A stretch of 64,000 nt of DNA. It comes from Albula goreensis. Taxonomy: Eukaryota; Chordata; Actinopteri; Albuliformes; Albulidae. Made by a program: the position numbers and the translations under genes. Positions 48,655 to 60,171 of this stretch are shown here, piece after piece (position 1 is the first letter of the stretch; every line of letters starts with the position of its first letter). The notes below the pieces were generated by a model. That model made no database searches and was not told the DNA's origin. It saw nothing but the letters and a program-made list of their open reading frames with translations. The stretch is taken from the NCBI GenBank assembly GCA_022829145.1, contig CM040755.1, positions 22,894,563 to 22,958,562 of the forward strand. Reading direction: 5' to 3'.

Positions 48655-48800
48655 TACTTAATTAAGAAGCAGTGAGACTCTGCAGATAGCATTCCTTAAT
48701 TAGCTTAAGCTGGCTTCGGTAACCAGATACACTGTGTTAATGACAACACAGCCCCTGTGAAAAGCTTCGTTGTTCTCCAGATAATTGTCCTTTTAGTTAA
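48655..48800. promoter_or_regulatory. Candidate conserved non-coding element
   Basis: The block contains CTACTTAATTAAGAAG, CCTTAATTAGCTTAAGC (TTAATTAG) and TGTTAATGACAACAC (TALE-like). It ends in CTTTTAGTTAACGTGGC. The two TTAATTA words and the TGTTAATGAC word are the basis of the call. Confidence 0.4.
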
Positions 48801-49029
48801 CGTGGCTAGGGAAGGGCTCCTCTTGTTAGGAGAGCTGACTGAGCTGCCAAGGGGGAGGGAATGGAGGAGCGTTTGGGGTGGAGTTGGGAGGCGTGGTGGG
48901 GGGGGCCTCCCGTTCACACTGGCCCAGTGCCCGCAATGACAAGCCCACTTGTGCCCTCTGTCAAAATTCCCAAGGCGAATGGTGAGATTATCCCTCCCAC
49001 AGAGGGGGTGGGGGTGTGGGGGATCTCCT

Positions 49030-49160
49030 AGTTGGGATGTTAATTATATACCCAGACTCCTAATGAATGTACTGGGATCAATAGAATGAGGCAGATGTAT
49101 GCAAACAGCGTGTTGATTACACTGGCTAATGACGTCCCGTGTTGCTGTGAAGGTAGATGT
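49030..49160. promoter_or_regulatory. Candidate CNE with CRE and homeodomain words
   Basis: The block contains GTTAATTATATACC, CTCCTAATGAATG, GGGATCAATAG, TGTATGCAAACAGC and GGCTAATGACGTCCCG (CRE-like TGACGTC at 49,130-49,136). It is free of simple repeats and lies between G-run-rich segments. Confidence 0.4.
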
Positions 49161-49659
49161 TTTGGGGGTGGAGGGGGAACAAGGGGGCGGGATTGGGAAG
49201 GCATTTGATGGGGGTGGGAGGAGTAGGCATAAGGAATCATTTGGGGCGGTTCCTTATTGAGTGGACTGCCTGGCCATTCCGGTGCCATTAACAGATAGGA
49301 CATGGATAGGCAGCTACAAAGTTAAGAGTGTAAAATGCCCACAACATATTTTACATGTTGACAAATTAAGAAATTATATGTACTCAAATTGGGAGAACTA
49401 TAGCTGTGCAAGCTAATTTACTGTAGGTGAATAATAAATGCATGGTGTATCAACATAATACAACCACATACAAGAAAAAACTAAATGATGCTGTATATTC
49501 TTTTGGAAGGTGTGTTGGGTAGTTGTGATAAAATGACGGTGTGAGTGGAGGTGAATGAGAGGGAAGGGAAGAGGGTTTTAACGGCAAGGTAGGGGGCAGG
49601 GGGGTCTGGCGGCAGTCTGGGCTTTATGAACCTGAAAGCCTCGGGCACAGGAGTGACCC

Positions 49660-49820
49660 TACACCATTTTGGAGGTGCCAATCAATTGTTGGGTGGAGAA
49701 TAATGTTATGATTATCAAGGACGGAATATTCATGTGCTACTGGGCACTTCTGTCTCTGCTCTGTCAGAAAAACACTGAGTGCTGACTAGCATTACTGTAG
49801 TTAATCACAGTTCGGTTTGG
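49660..49820. promoter_or_regulatory. Candidate conserved non-coding element
   Basis: The block contains GTGCCAATCAATTGTTGGG, GAATAATGTTATGATTATC and TGTAGTTAATCACAG. CAATCAATTG and GATTATC are HOX/PBX-like and GATA- or bicoid-like words. Confidence 0.35.
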
Positions 49821-51950
49821 TGGATGAGGACCGAAAAGGGGTTGTGGACTGTATTTGGTGTCTGCATTTGAGTTGAGGGGCCCTTATGGGAGCAGATTGG
49901 GATTGTGAAGGGGCTTGGCCATGTTGGATGAGCAGGGGAGTTGGGGTGGGTGGGACGGCAGACCCCAGCAGCCTCACCTGTTTGGACGGGTGCCTGCTCT
50001 CTGAGATCCCCATTGTGTCCAGCCAGCCGGAGCTGTTAGTAACTCTACACCCGCCTTTAGGTTTCAGGCAGGCAGGGAGAGCAGCCAAGTATTAACTGCT
50101 TGTGCATTCTGGCAGCCGGCGAGGACACTGTCTGCTTCCATTCACAGTGGAGCGGTGGAGGGAACTGAGGGGTTGGGGGTGGTGTAGTGGGCGGGTGGGG
50201 GGCTGAAGCGTGCAATCTGAGCACTCTGAGCAAAGGGGGAAGAGGGGGGCTGGTCTCCAGCGTCAAGATGGTAAGGGTGCGAGTTCTGGGGTCACCTCTA
50301 ATCCCTGCTCAGATCTCACTAGGAGCATAGCCACTGTGGTAAGAGCAACGGTACAAATTTCTGCATCCCCCCTCCTCCCCACCCCCGTCTAGCTTCAATG
50401 CGAGAGCAGTGGCATTGTATTACTATATCAGATTCACCAACGCTTCAGATTGTAAAGCAGTGCTTCTCCTGACTTGTGCCGATGCCACTCTATACAAAAA
50501 ACCCTACAAAACGGCATTTAGTGGCTTGGGCGTCGTTTGAGGATATGCTCTTAACTTTCCGGATACTGAGGTTGTAGGTGAGCCATGTCACATTCAGTTC
50601 CAACAAAGGCAAAGAGTGTGGTTCTGACCCCAAGCACCTGCGGTATGGAGACCATTTTTAGATATCTGTTAAGAATGTGAAATAAAAAGCATGGTTTGGC
50701 TGATTGAGGTGGAGGTAACCGTTATTCATTGAATGTTCATGCAGCAGTCCTATTGACATTCAGACCTCCCTTTTGAGCTTGTGTTAACTGTGTTAACTGC
50801 AGTGGCTAAAGGAGTGACTGTCATTTTTCAGTCCAGCGAAACTTGTCTAACGTAATGTGAGGAGGTGTTTTATTTCTCTCTGACTAAGAGGTAGAGGATT
50901 TGATTTCGTACCAAGGCTGAAATTCAAACCGTAGAACTCTTTCGGAAGACCGGGTGGACAGGTGGTGACCCCCCAGTAGCCCCAGAGTATATTATTGACC
51001 AGGGTTGTGCAGCAAAATTGATTGCTTTATTGTATTGCCATGAAGCACCGTGAGCTAAAAGAGCTTAGGCTGACCCAGCCTGCCTGTGCACCATAGTGAC
51101 CCTCACCTTTGGGGAAGAATTATGCAGCCCTGGCCTGATCTCTGATGTGGAGGAGTTGACCTGCCAGGACGTCCCAGTGCTTCGGAGCACTAATGCTCCC
51201 CCTCTGTCACAGCTTACTGTCACAGCTTGTAATTTAGAGGCAGCTGGCTCAGTTCCAGCCCTCCTAACACTTTTGTAAGGGGTGTATGTGCCCGCGACTT
51301 CTGCCCATGAAGGTAAACTGATTTCTGCTTGTAGTGTCCCACAGAAGGGGGAGGTGGGAGCTTGAAGGTTCTGATTAATCTCTAACTGCACCCCAAACCC
51401 AGGGGGGGAATCCAAATCAATCTCTACTGTTCATTCATGCACTCCAGCTTGGTGCTAAAGAACATTTTCTGGGAGCTGTAAAATCATTTGAGCACTATGC
51501 TGAAGTATTTACTGAAAAGCTTTGCTAGACTTTTTAATGAAACGAGCTTATGAAATAATGAGAATGAGTTCTTATTAAAGGGTACTGCATTAAAGAAGTA
51601 TTTATGGATGTTCTCTGGAATATGATCAGTTTATATAACAACTGTTATTTAACAACTATCTTAGGGATCCTGCAATTAATTTTTCATTTTCCTGATGAAG
51701 TCAATGATCATTTTTAAATGGAGCACCAGCGAAATAGGGCTGAACTTCAAATACCTGGTACTTCCAACTACAATACCACTTCTACCTATGGCCATGTGAA
51801 ATCACCATATATACAAAACTACTTAGATGAATACTTATATTGAAATGAAATAGTAGCATCTAGCTGTCTCTGAACTGCTAGATGTACCAGAAAAGAATTT
51901 GCATAAATAGTTTGTCTTAGTCTTGGCCTCCTATGATGTGCTTTCACCTC

Positions 51951-51970
51951 CCTGCCACAGGGGGCGCCAT
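51951..51970 (+). promoter_or_regulatory. CTCF-like core
   Basis: TGCCACAGGGGGCGCCATGC contains the strong core AGGGGGCGCC, although the upstream half of the consensus is shifted by one base. Confidence is low without a matrix score. Confidence 0.3.
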
Positions 51971-52161
51971 GCAGACTCATGCTCTGAATAGGTGGAGCTC
52001 TTGCCCGTGATGAGATGGCAGGCAGGCAGGCACGCAAGGTTTCCTGTGTACTACATGCTCCTCAGCTGTCACTCCCAGGACCTGATCAAGGTTCTGCACA
52101 AGAAGCACTGAAAAAAAAACAACATTCAAGACAACCTCTGTAAATAGTTGTTTTCTGTAAC

Positions 52162-52164
<3 letters not shown>

Positions 52165-52195
<31 letters not shown>

Positions 52196-52207
52196 CTCTC
52201 TCTCTTT
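52165..52207. repeat. (TC)n microsatellite, about 21 units
   Basis: A TC array with one interruption (tcgc). Confidence 0.97.
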
Positions 52208-52399
52208 CCTTCTGCCATTCTTGTTTTATGTGCTCATTTGTTCTGTAGCAGCATCTGTTGAGATAAGAAATGGGGAGATAGTGCTCATGTTTGAGTAACA
52301 GGACCCTCAGAGAGAGTCTGATCTAAACAGCTCCACTTGTACATGGTTGCCATCACACAGCCCTCCGTGTTTATTTATCTTCATTACCCTGGGCTTCTT

Positions 52400-52600
52400 T
52401 AGATAGGCAGAGGGAAGAAGAGTGAAGAGCTGGCGACTTGACACATCCTCTTTTTGAAGTGGATGCTATAATCTCCTTCAAAGGGGGATTTGAAGGCCAG
52501 AACCCTTTAGAATCAGGATCACCTCTGAGCTCTGCCGAATCTCCATAAATGCTGTGTTTATCAATGGGCTTTGCACAGCATTGGACTTATCCTCATGGGA
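52400..52600. promoter_or_regulatory. Candidate CNE with TCF/LEF-type words
   Basis: CTTCAAAG (52,476-52,483) and nearby TTTGAAG words are TCF/LEF-like cores. CTCCATAAATGCTG and GTTTATCAATGGGC are HOX-like. The block has no simple repeats. Several TCF words within 60 bp would fit Wnt input, as inference only. Confidence 0.35.
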
Positions 52601-53394
52601 GGACCAGCAACATGTGGGGAGAGACGAGAAGAATCACCACTTTGACTCATAATGACTAACTAAACCATTTTGGAATGGTTCGCCCCCCCCCCATGATTGA
52701 GTCATAATGATCTATTAAATTTACATGTAGAGTTTCAGGAATAAGTATTTTTTTTTTTTCGCTCTAGAAGTTGGGCACCGTGTAGTACGTTTGCTTTGTA
52801 GGTTTGTGAGAGTGGAGGAAGGGCTGGCCCTGCTGCGGTTGTCCAGTCGCTGTCTTCTGAACTGGGGGCTGTTTTACAGGCACTCCCTGCATACCAGCCT
52901 GGGGAAGGGAACACTTAGACACACCCCCTCATGCCCCTGCGGGTGCTCATGCTCATTACACATAATGATACGTTGAAGGTGGGACAAACAGGTGTTGCTT
53001 ACACATCCAGTGTCTCTTAGTCTCCTTCCTTATTCCGTCTCCCCTTCATCTCCCCTCTCCTTTTGGTTCCCAAACACGTCTCATAACCTTTTTACATACA
53101 TTTTTCACATTGTCAGATTTATCCTTTAGCAGCATGATAATCACTGTTTCAGATTGGGAGGCTTCCTAGATCTACATGCTGCGCTTGTCCAGAAACATTA
53201 GGGTTGGCCCTCACAGAACAGACTGGTTAAAATGTACTCAAAGCTTTTTCTAACCTTGCGTCGAATGGCACACAAATCGAGAGTCAAGAGCATCAGTCAG
53301 GAGAAGGCTGTACCCCCTGTATCCCTCAGGTAGAGAGAGTGCTTAGTTAGCTCAGATTGATCTGAAAGAATCAAACAAAAAAGAAAAAAAAACA

Positions 53395-53650
53395 TATAGC
53401 GTGATCAAGGAGAGCAACATCTTCGTGGCATAATTAGAAAACCTGCAATTGACATTCAGCACTCCCACCCAACCCCCCACCCCTTTGCCGAAACAGCTCA
53501 AAGACACTGATGTCTTCACAGACAGCTTTGCTCTACCCCAATTAAGGGCTAACCTTCATTACATTGATTGGGCAGAGGTAAGCTTTTAACACATTGATTT
53601 TACTATCTCTTTGAATCATGCAAAATACACATCATCCTTCTGGCTTTGCA
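53395..53650. promoter_or_regulatory. Candidate CNE with an embedded donor consensus
   Basis: The block contains GGCATAATTAGAAAACC, CCCAATTAAGGGC and CATTACATTGATTGGGC, then GCAGAG|GTAAGC (donor at about 53,578). A short open frame (SFALPQLRANLHYIDWAE) precedes the donor after an AG, but without a good pyrimidine tract. I prefer a regulatory element; an exon is possible but unlikely. Confidence 0.35.
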
Positions 53651-53930
53651 ACTGACAGCATATTCAAACTAACCAGAACAGATCCACGATAAGGGAAGGT
53701 GTAACCCTGCTCTGCTGAGCTGTGATATATGTGTGGGTGGGGCAGGGGGAAAGGAATTGGGGTGGAGCCAAGGGCAAAAATCTCATTTCATTGTTGGGTG
53801 GGACCATAACAATGACATTTTGTCAAGGCCATTTTCTGGGGGGGCCGGGCGGGCACACACAATATGGGTGAGTATCATTTGGTATCTACTTAGAACGTCC
53901 CTTGTCCCAATTCATGTTTTCCCCAGGATT

Positions 53931-54009
53931 GGGGGGGATGTCCCCCCCCCCCAGGATATGTGCCCCTTGGTGGAGCTACCATGTGTGTGTTTTTTTTTTT
54001 TTTTTTTTT
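53931..54009. repeat. G7/C11 hairpin followed by poly-T
   Basis: Seven G (53,931-53,937), a four-base loop and eleven C (53,942-53,952) form a perfect self-complementary hairpin. A poly-T run of 18 lies at 53,992-54,009. It is low-complexity sequence that may be prone to assembly error. Confidence 0.85.
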
Positions 54010-54129
54010 AATGGTTTTATTTTCTGTAGAAGGGCTGAGGGGTCAACAGTTCTTTGGGATATCAAAGCTCTGAGACTGCAGCACCCCTCATGCCTTTGTT
54101 CCCTGGAGTGCAGGCTGTCACCCCGGGGG

Positions 54130-54330
54130 GAGGTGGTTTAGACCAGGGCAGTAGCAAGGCCCATCAAGGGCTGCACCTGGCACCACAGAGTCCAGCACAA
54201 TTAGGCTTCCTAATCACAGGTCCTGAGCCAATTAGCCACCCTCTCATCTTACACGGCCCTCGCCATGGGGCATCTGTCAGAGCTGGACCCGGGGTGCCGG
54301 GCTGTCCCCTCAGCTGGCACACATGACACT
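54130..54330. promoter_or_regulatory. Candidate conserved non-coding element
   Basis: The block contains GCACCTGGCACC (E-box), GCACAATTAGGCTTCCTAATC and GAGCCAATTAGCCACC. Paired AATTAG words and CpG-bearing words (cacggccctcgcc) sit in otherwise repeat-free sequence. Confidence 0.4.
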
Positions 54331-56439
54331 ACCCACAGGAGGACAGCATAGAGAGAGCTCTATTCCTGCTGTACTGTAGCCTACTGTGTCCTAGGATTGA
54401 GTTCTTATTGTTCTTTTTTACTTACCTTTTCTACCTGTCATGACCAAGGGCAAGGGGAGTCTTTGTCTTTGTCCTTTGTTGGAGTCTGGGATAAGTGGAA
54501 GGGTTAGCCTGTTCTTCAGGGTGAACATAGTGGAAGCATTAACCTGTTCTTCAGGATGAGCATGCTGGAAAGGTTAGAGTGCTGTCCACACATATGCCTC
54601 TAGAAGGATCTTTCCTCCAACTGCATCTGCTGTCTGTGGGAAGCCATTGATCTCTTGAAAACTGGTGAAGTGAAGATGGTGGGGGTAATGGAACATGGGG
54701 TGAGATTTTTGGCGAGACCTGAGAGTTTGGTCTCGTTGTAACATCTTCACAGCACATCCCATTGATGGGTATGCCAAGCAGGGTAACCAGGATATGTGAC
54801 ACGATATACCCAAGATAAACTGAGCAGGTGATGCTTTTGTTGCACAGCTACTTGTGCACATGCATATTAGGCTGTGTGGGGGTTTAAGTGTGTGTGGATA
54901 TGCCAGTGAGTTTGCTTCTTTGTGTAGTATTTGTGTAACCTATTTAATATCTTTCCACACAGTTTCCAGGTCTGTCAAACACCTGTTGTTCCACTCCTCC
55001 TTTACAATGAAGAATTCCCTCACTTCCCATGAAGTTCTTTACAGGGAACCCTTTTTTCAAGTAAAGTAAACCTGTATGTGTACGTGCATGAACGTGAGTT
55101 TTTTTTTTTTTCTTTTCAAATGAAGAAGTAATGTAGTACAGCGCCCTCCTGGTATTTGCAATTGACCAGTGTGGCACTATCTCGTCCTATCTGGGTCTTA
55201 TCAGTGTGGCCTCTCTATGGCGGCCAGGCGCTCCTGGCAGCAGCCCCACTGTGTTGCAAGAGCTGCTTGTGTGCATTAGAGATAAGTAAACAGTGGAGAA
55301 AGCCCCGTTTGCTCACTGCACTGGCACAGAACAGAGAAAATAAATGCAAACATACAGTTAGTCATCTTCAGAAAAGCGTGCCTTTTCCAGCAGAAGGAAT
55401 GATTCAGAAGTGGAGTTTTTTTTTTTTTTTGCTTGCATGGGATTTGAAACATTGTTTCAAATATTCCGTTTCGTCACTGGGCCCGGTGGGTAGGCAATCT
55501 TCCCCAAGTGTCATATTTATCCTTAACCCCCTGGGGCTTTCCATAGGAAAACTCTATGCAGCACCATTCAGCTGTTTTATAAGTGATCAGCAGACAATTG
55601 CATGAGCAGTAATGCCGTTAGAGAATGAAGTGGGCAGCCAGGGCTAGGCTGGAGCTGCTGTGTGCCCGGGCTGTGTGGAACACTGCAGCCTTCCTCTGAG
55701 ATGCCAGGGATGAGCTGCATGAGCATGTACCTTAATTCTGCTTTGCTCAGCCAGTTGATTTTTGGCACTCTGGCTTGGCAGGGCAGTTTTGCATTCCCTA
55801 CCCTCACTGCCTATGACTTAACAGCCCTCAGCCAGGCTTTGTGCCTTTGTGCCCCCTGCAGCACATGACAGTCCATCTCCAACCCCATCCAGATTTCACA
55901 CTCCCTTTGTTTGGGTAAGATTGTTGAAATGAGGTTTCATGAATCTTGTTAGAATGAAACTGTTCTCTGCTGTAGATTCATGTACATCTTTGAACCAATG
56001 AAAAATATGTTTCACTCTACAATCAGTGTTGTCATCAGTCCAAATCCCTGATACTGTGAGGCATTTTATCCGTGTTTGGCTCAGTGGGACCTCACTCCCC
56101 CATCACTAGTGGCAAGCGTTCAGGTTTGTGATCCCTCCACTCCTAATTCTGTTACTGCGAGGTGGGACGGTGGACTGAGACAGGCGTTCTGTAGTTCCTC
56201 CCAAACCCCAGGCTGTTGTGTTCTGGCTTTCTTGGCAGGTCATGGTCTGTGCTTCCCAACCCACGCAGCTGTGGAGCAGATGTGTGAAGCCACCCATTTC
56301 GCTCTGTGAGGCAGCAGATAAGAGAACCCAGGGCTCGGCCGGTCGGGGTCTGGCCTGCAGTGGTTCGAGTACATGTTGCGGTCGCAGTGATCTGAACTTT
56401 TCACGGTTCTGTGTCATGCTCAATGCCTCACTTCCCAAA

Positions 56440-56560
56440 TACAGTTCGGCGTGATTTATAATTAACAGGTGACGTGAACAAAGGCCGGTAATCTGGAGTC
56501 ATTGGAGGGGCGTCACAATGTCAGAGTAAGGAGGGAAGGAGGCTTGTGGCCACTACCGTA
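56440..56560. promoter_or_regulatory. Candidate CNE with HOX, CRE and SOX words
   Basis: GTGATTTATAATTAACAGG (56,451-56,469) is followed at once by GACGTGA (CRE-like, 56,471-56,477) and AACAAAGG (SOX-like, 56,477-56,484), then CGGTAATCTGG (bicoid/OTX-like). Four distinct classes of site within about 45 bp is the densest arrangement in the window. Confidence 0.45.
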
Positions 56561-56684
56561 AAAGCCGGGTTCAGGGAGAACAAGGGGTGCAGTGTGCAGA
56601 CATCAGGAGGGCTGGCTGTACCCACTTCCATCATTCCCATAGTCTGTTGCAGTGCCTCTTAAAATGATTCATTCTCACACACTA

Positions 56685-56701
56685 CCCCCCCCCCCCCCCC
56701 C
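56685..56701. repeat. Poly-C run (17 bp)
   Basis: Seventeen consecutive cytosines. Runs of this length are unstable and often miscalled. Confidence 0.9.
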
Positions 56702-57229
56702 ACCATCCTCAACCTGCAGAAGCTTAGCGTCTTAATGCATTTCTACCCAAAGCTTCTCCTCAGCTTCGTTTAAGCCTTGGCACGTGTCACAATGCCAGGA
56801 TTGTCTGGATCCTGACATGATAGCGGCTTTGATCATTTTGCATTAACCATCTTGTTCCAGTGTCTGTTTCTCACCCAGCAGCGAGGCCTGAAGTGGCTGA
56901 GTGGGGTCCGAATGCGCTGCGGGGCTGTTCGTTTAGAAGCCTGCCCCAGCTCTCCCTCACCTACCATCCACCCTGCAATCCGCAGGTCTCTGTAGGCTGC
57001 TCCTACTGGCTCTGATGAACGTCCAGGAGTTAATATGGGCCAATTGAAAGGCATTCACTTTAACATCCACTTTCTATCTCACAGGTTTTTGACTCTAAAA
57101 GCTAAGTCCAGGGTGTGGATTTTCCCTGGCTTGTCCCCCAAGACAAGTGGTGGGTTGGAGGTCTCTCCTGCCACAACAGCAACAGTTGTGGCCATGTCTA
57201 AAACCATCTGCAGATTTTTGGGCAATCTT

Positions 57230-57365
57230 TAAACAAGCATAAGAGAAGGAGGCAAATAACCTTGCATCGCACTGCGTTATGATTACGGTTTTCCATTTTC
57301 ACCAAATATTTTGCATAATTGCAATTTTCCTCGAGCGAACGAGTTTAGTATGCTGAGGCAGTTTT
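57230..57365. promoter_or_regulatory. Candidate conserved non-coding element
   Basis: The block contains CTTGCATCGCACTGCG, TTATGATTACGG, TTTTGCATAATTGCAATTTTCC (overlapping POU/C-EBP-like words) and a retained CpG triplet in cctcgagcgaacgag. No simple repeats occur inside. Confidence 0.35.
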
Positions 57366-58404
57366 TTTTCCCTTTTTTTGCCACTCTATCCAGAGAGGAA
57401 CGCTTGGTGGGATGGAAGCGTCCTTTGATGTTTGGTGCTACGGAGCTGAGGAGGGGAGGCTTCTTTCAGTTGTGCCCCCGAGGCCGCCTTGTTACTCGCT
57501 TAGCAATTTGTTTTCTCTTTGTTTTATGCCTTCCTCTGTTGACAGTTCTTCATCGCTTTGCCTCTTTGACAGAACACTCACCACAAGACAGCCTTGTCTT
57601 CAGAGGGGGTTTGAGTCTGCACCTGTCCTTGTAAACTATGGGGCAGGTTCCCAAACCCTTTCAACATGACATCTGCACTGAGAGACAAATGTATTGTTGT
57701 GCTGTTTATGAACCACCTCGCTCAGAGGTCTTGAGTAATGCTTAGAAACCTAACAAACAGTATGTCTGCCTACCTTGATTACTCTTGAGGGATAAAATGA
57801 ACAGTTTATGAACTGCTCATTGAAGCTGTTACATAGATGTATCCCCATAAAAACTATTAGAAAAATTATTAAATCTTTGAATGCCTTGCTACAGTGTGGC
57901 CAGGCATTGGATATTTATGATGTTTGGTGTTGTTGTCTGATCAGAATTTTGTAGGCTTGCTTTGTACTGAGGGTGCAACAGATCAATGCTTAATTCAACT
58001 GACGCTGTGTGGTTTTTACCAAAGAGTTGGGTTTTCTCACACCTCAGTTGTCCTCACAGGATAGGGCCAGATACCTCTTCTCCCCATTGCCATCCTGAAA
58101 ATGTCCCAGGGCAACTTTAAAGCACAAGAACAGACAGATTAAAAACTAACAACAGACAGCACTTTGGTGTTCTCTTCAAGCTGATTTTAGAGTAAAATAT
58201 CTTACTTTCATAATAAGGTGTGTGAGAATTTAAAATAATAGCTCAAGAATTATGATTTATATTTAGTGTGTGATTCCATTTTAAATGCAAGAATGCATGT
58301 TTCAGATGAAGTAGGGTACTGCTCAAGTGACTACAGCTGTCCGTTCTGCTTTGTCCTGCTATTTTCTTCTGCTGCATTGACTTCTTTATAAACAGCCCTT
58401 TACA

Positions 58405-58432
58405 AACACACACACACACACACACACACACC
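58405..58432. repeat. (CA)n microsatellite, about 14 units
   Basis: A pure CA dinucleotide array. Confidence 0.95.
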
Positions 58433-58581
58433 TAGAATTTCTCATTTTTATATGTGGGTTTTCCCCACCTTAATGTGATAAAACATTATCATTTTATTTA
58501 GGTATATTTTAGTACTCATCATTATAAAAAGGAGGAATGAAAAGCTATGAAAACAAGGCTCTCCTGAGGTTTCCTTCATTG

Positions 58582-58597
58582 AGCTGAAGCTTCAGCT
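58582..58597. promoter_or_regulatory. 16-bp perfect palindrome, HSF-like
   Basis: AGCTGAAGCTTCAGCT is a perfect palindrome containing GAAnnTTC, the dimer core of a heat-shock element. The 14-mer AGCTGAAGCTTCAG also occurs at 13,591-13,604. A third GAA unit in phase is not evident. Confidence 0.3.
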
Positions 58598-58798
58598 AAA
58601 GCCAGGAGGAATATAATGTCACGCCTCATGAAAGGAGTATTTGTGTACCAGAGAGATTTTTGCTGTTCGTTAATGACTTTAGCGAATGTGTGGAAAGTGA
58701 GTGGAAGGTCAGATCCTGGCCATCCCTGCAGGCCCTGATTATTTATCCAGAGCATCGCATGCCAAAATCGGCCTCACCTTTAACATGTATATTCACAT

Positions 58799-58845
58799 GT
58801 TAGTCATTCAGCAGCCACTGCTAATTCAAAGTGATATACAGGAAC
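58799..58845 (+). mobile_element. Decayed second copy of the fish repeat core
   Basis: TTAGTCATTCAGCAGCCACT followed by gctaattcaaagtgatatacagg aligns, with many substitutions, to the core at 40,150-40,187 (pattern ...ca-tt-gcaga-gct-...-ag-ga-ttaca). It is more diverged than the first copy, so it is probably an older insertion. Confidence 0.5.
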
Positions 58846-59385
58846 TGCATAAGTTCAGCGAGAGCATTAGCATCAGATCCATGAGTTTCGAAGCTTTTCT
58901 GTTTACACCATCTGGAAACAAATTGCTTACTGTAGAAATAAGCTTCACATGGTATATGTATGTGTATATGTGTGTGCATGTATGCGCATGTGTGTGTGTA
59001 TAGGTATGTGTGTCACAGCTGGGGTTCCTTCTGCTCATGTACAAATGTAGCACTTAACAGGTCCTTGAGTTTAAAGATGTTCTCCTTGCTGCACACATGA
59101 CATCACTTCCTGTCCCAGGTTTGGGCAGCAGCATTGCCATTCTCTGTTCTCAGGTTTTTTTTTTTTTTTCATTTTACTTGGAGATTTTATTACCCCCCTC
59201 TTCTCCTTGCAGTGGTGCCCATGCCTTTAGCCATTTCACCTCAGGCTTTGAATGGTGCTTCACTCTGCCCCTAAGCCTCACATGGTCTCTGTATCCACTT
59301 AAGCAGAGCCTCTTGTACCCACAAGCTGTTTTGAGACTGCTCGGGCCAGGTTTGGGCTTGTTGTCACCCCTGCTGCGTTCTGCAG

Positions 59386-59459
59386 TGCTCTGTCGCTCGG
59401 TTATGGATGACGTATCGTCTGACTTCCTTGCCCGCTATGTACAAATGAGAAGTGATATG
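59386..59459 (+). other. Exon-like 74-bp segment
   Basis: A pyrimidine-leaning tract ending gttctgCAG precedes the segment, and ATG|GTATGAG follows it. The frame is open throughout and gives SVMDDVSSDFLARYVQMRSD within it. The segment keeps five CpGs, unusual here. The length (2+72 bases) fits an internal exon with entry phase 1 and exit phase 0. I do not recognise the peptide and no partner exon was found, so this may equally be a conserved element. Confidence 0.2.
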
Positions 59460-59889
59460 GTATGAGCCTGCTCTTCACTCCTTACCCTCCTCTATGTGTT
59501 TATGGGTGTGTGTGTGCCCCAGGGCTCTGAGACAGGTGGCTTAGGCTGTCCCATGTACATTGGCTAATTTTAGGTGTCTCTGGGCTCTGGATGGTGTTTA
59601 GGGTGCGGTCATGAGTGATGTATTCATTTTTTGGAGTGCATACGATCTTGCAAGTTCAGAAATGTCACTCCCTGTCACTCTTAATTTTGGGAATTTTCTG
59701 ATAAAACTTTTGAGTCAAAGAGTGTGAGGATTCGGGCTGAATCCTCTTACACTGGAGGAAAGCATATATTTGCCATTGCTGTTCAGTTATTGTGTTATTG
59801 TGCATCCCCTCAGAACAGCTAGTAGCTGTTAAACTCCTTTTTATGAGGGATATACAGGGGACAGAATGGCATTATGGGATGGTGAGGGT

Positions 59890-60115
59890 CTGGAGGGGAG
59901 GTGGATCGGCCATCGCCACTGGCTGGAGGACTGAGTCCCTCGCCAAGCAATTTCCAATGAGCCTGGCGATTATCCTAATAAACAGTTTTATCATCGGCCT
60001 CCCAATCAATAATGCGGCTTCTTAAGGTTTAATATTTCAATGGTATTGATCATCTTAACAACTGTGTTTGCGGTGGGCTCGCCCTGCTGAAGGAGGAGAG
60101 ATGCAAGCCAGAGAA
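59890..60115. promoter_or_regulatory. Candidate strongly conserved non-coding element
   Basis: The block holds GCAATTTCCAATGAGCC, GGCGATTATCCTAATAAAC (bicoid/OTX-like GATTATCC at 59,968-59,975), TTTTATCATCGGCC, CCCAATCAATAATGCGGC, GGTTTAATATTTCAATGG and TATTGATCATC. The density of PBX/HOX and OTX-type words and the abrupt edges against G-rich DNA and the microsatellite at 60.12 kb make it one of the best enhancer candidates here. Confidence 0.45.
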
Positions 60116-60126
60116 TGTGGGGTGGG

Positions 60127-60128
60127 TG

Positions 60129-60160
<32 letters not shown>

Positions 60161-60171
60161 TGTGTGTGTGT
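60127..60171. repeat. (GTGC)n-(GT)n microsatellite
   Basis: About eight GTGC tetranucleotide units pass into six GT units. The array abuts the candidate element at 59.9-60.1 kb. Confidence 0.96.

Noticed and set aside
55138..55158. Further CTCF-like core (agcgccctcctgg)
   Set aside because: The upstream half of the consensus is out of register; too weak to list.
56355..56370. Possible tRNA B-box (ggttcgagt)
   Set aside because: Isolated match; no upstream A-box or cloverleaf.
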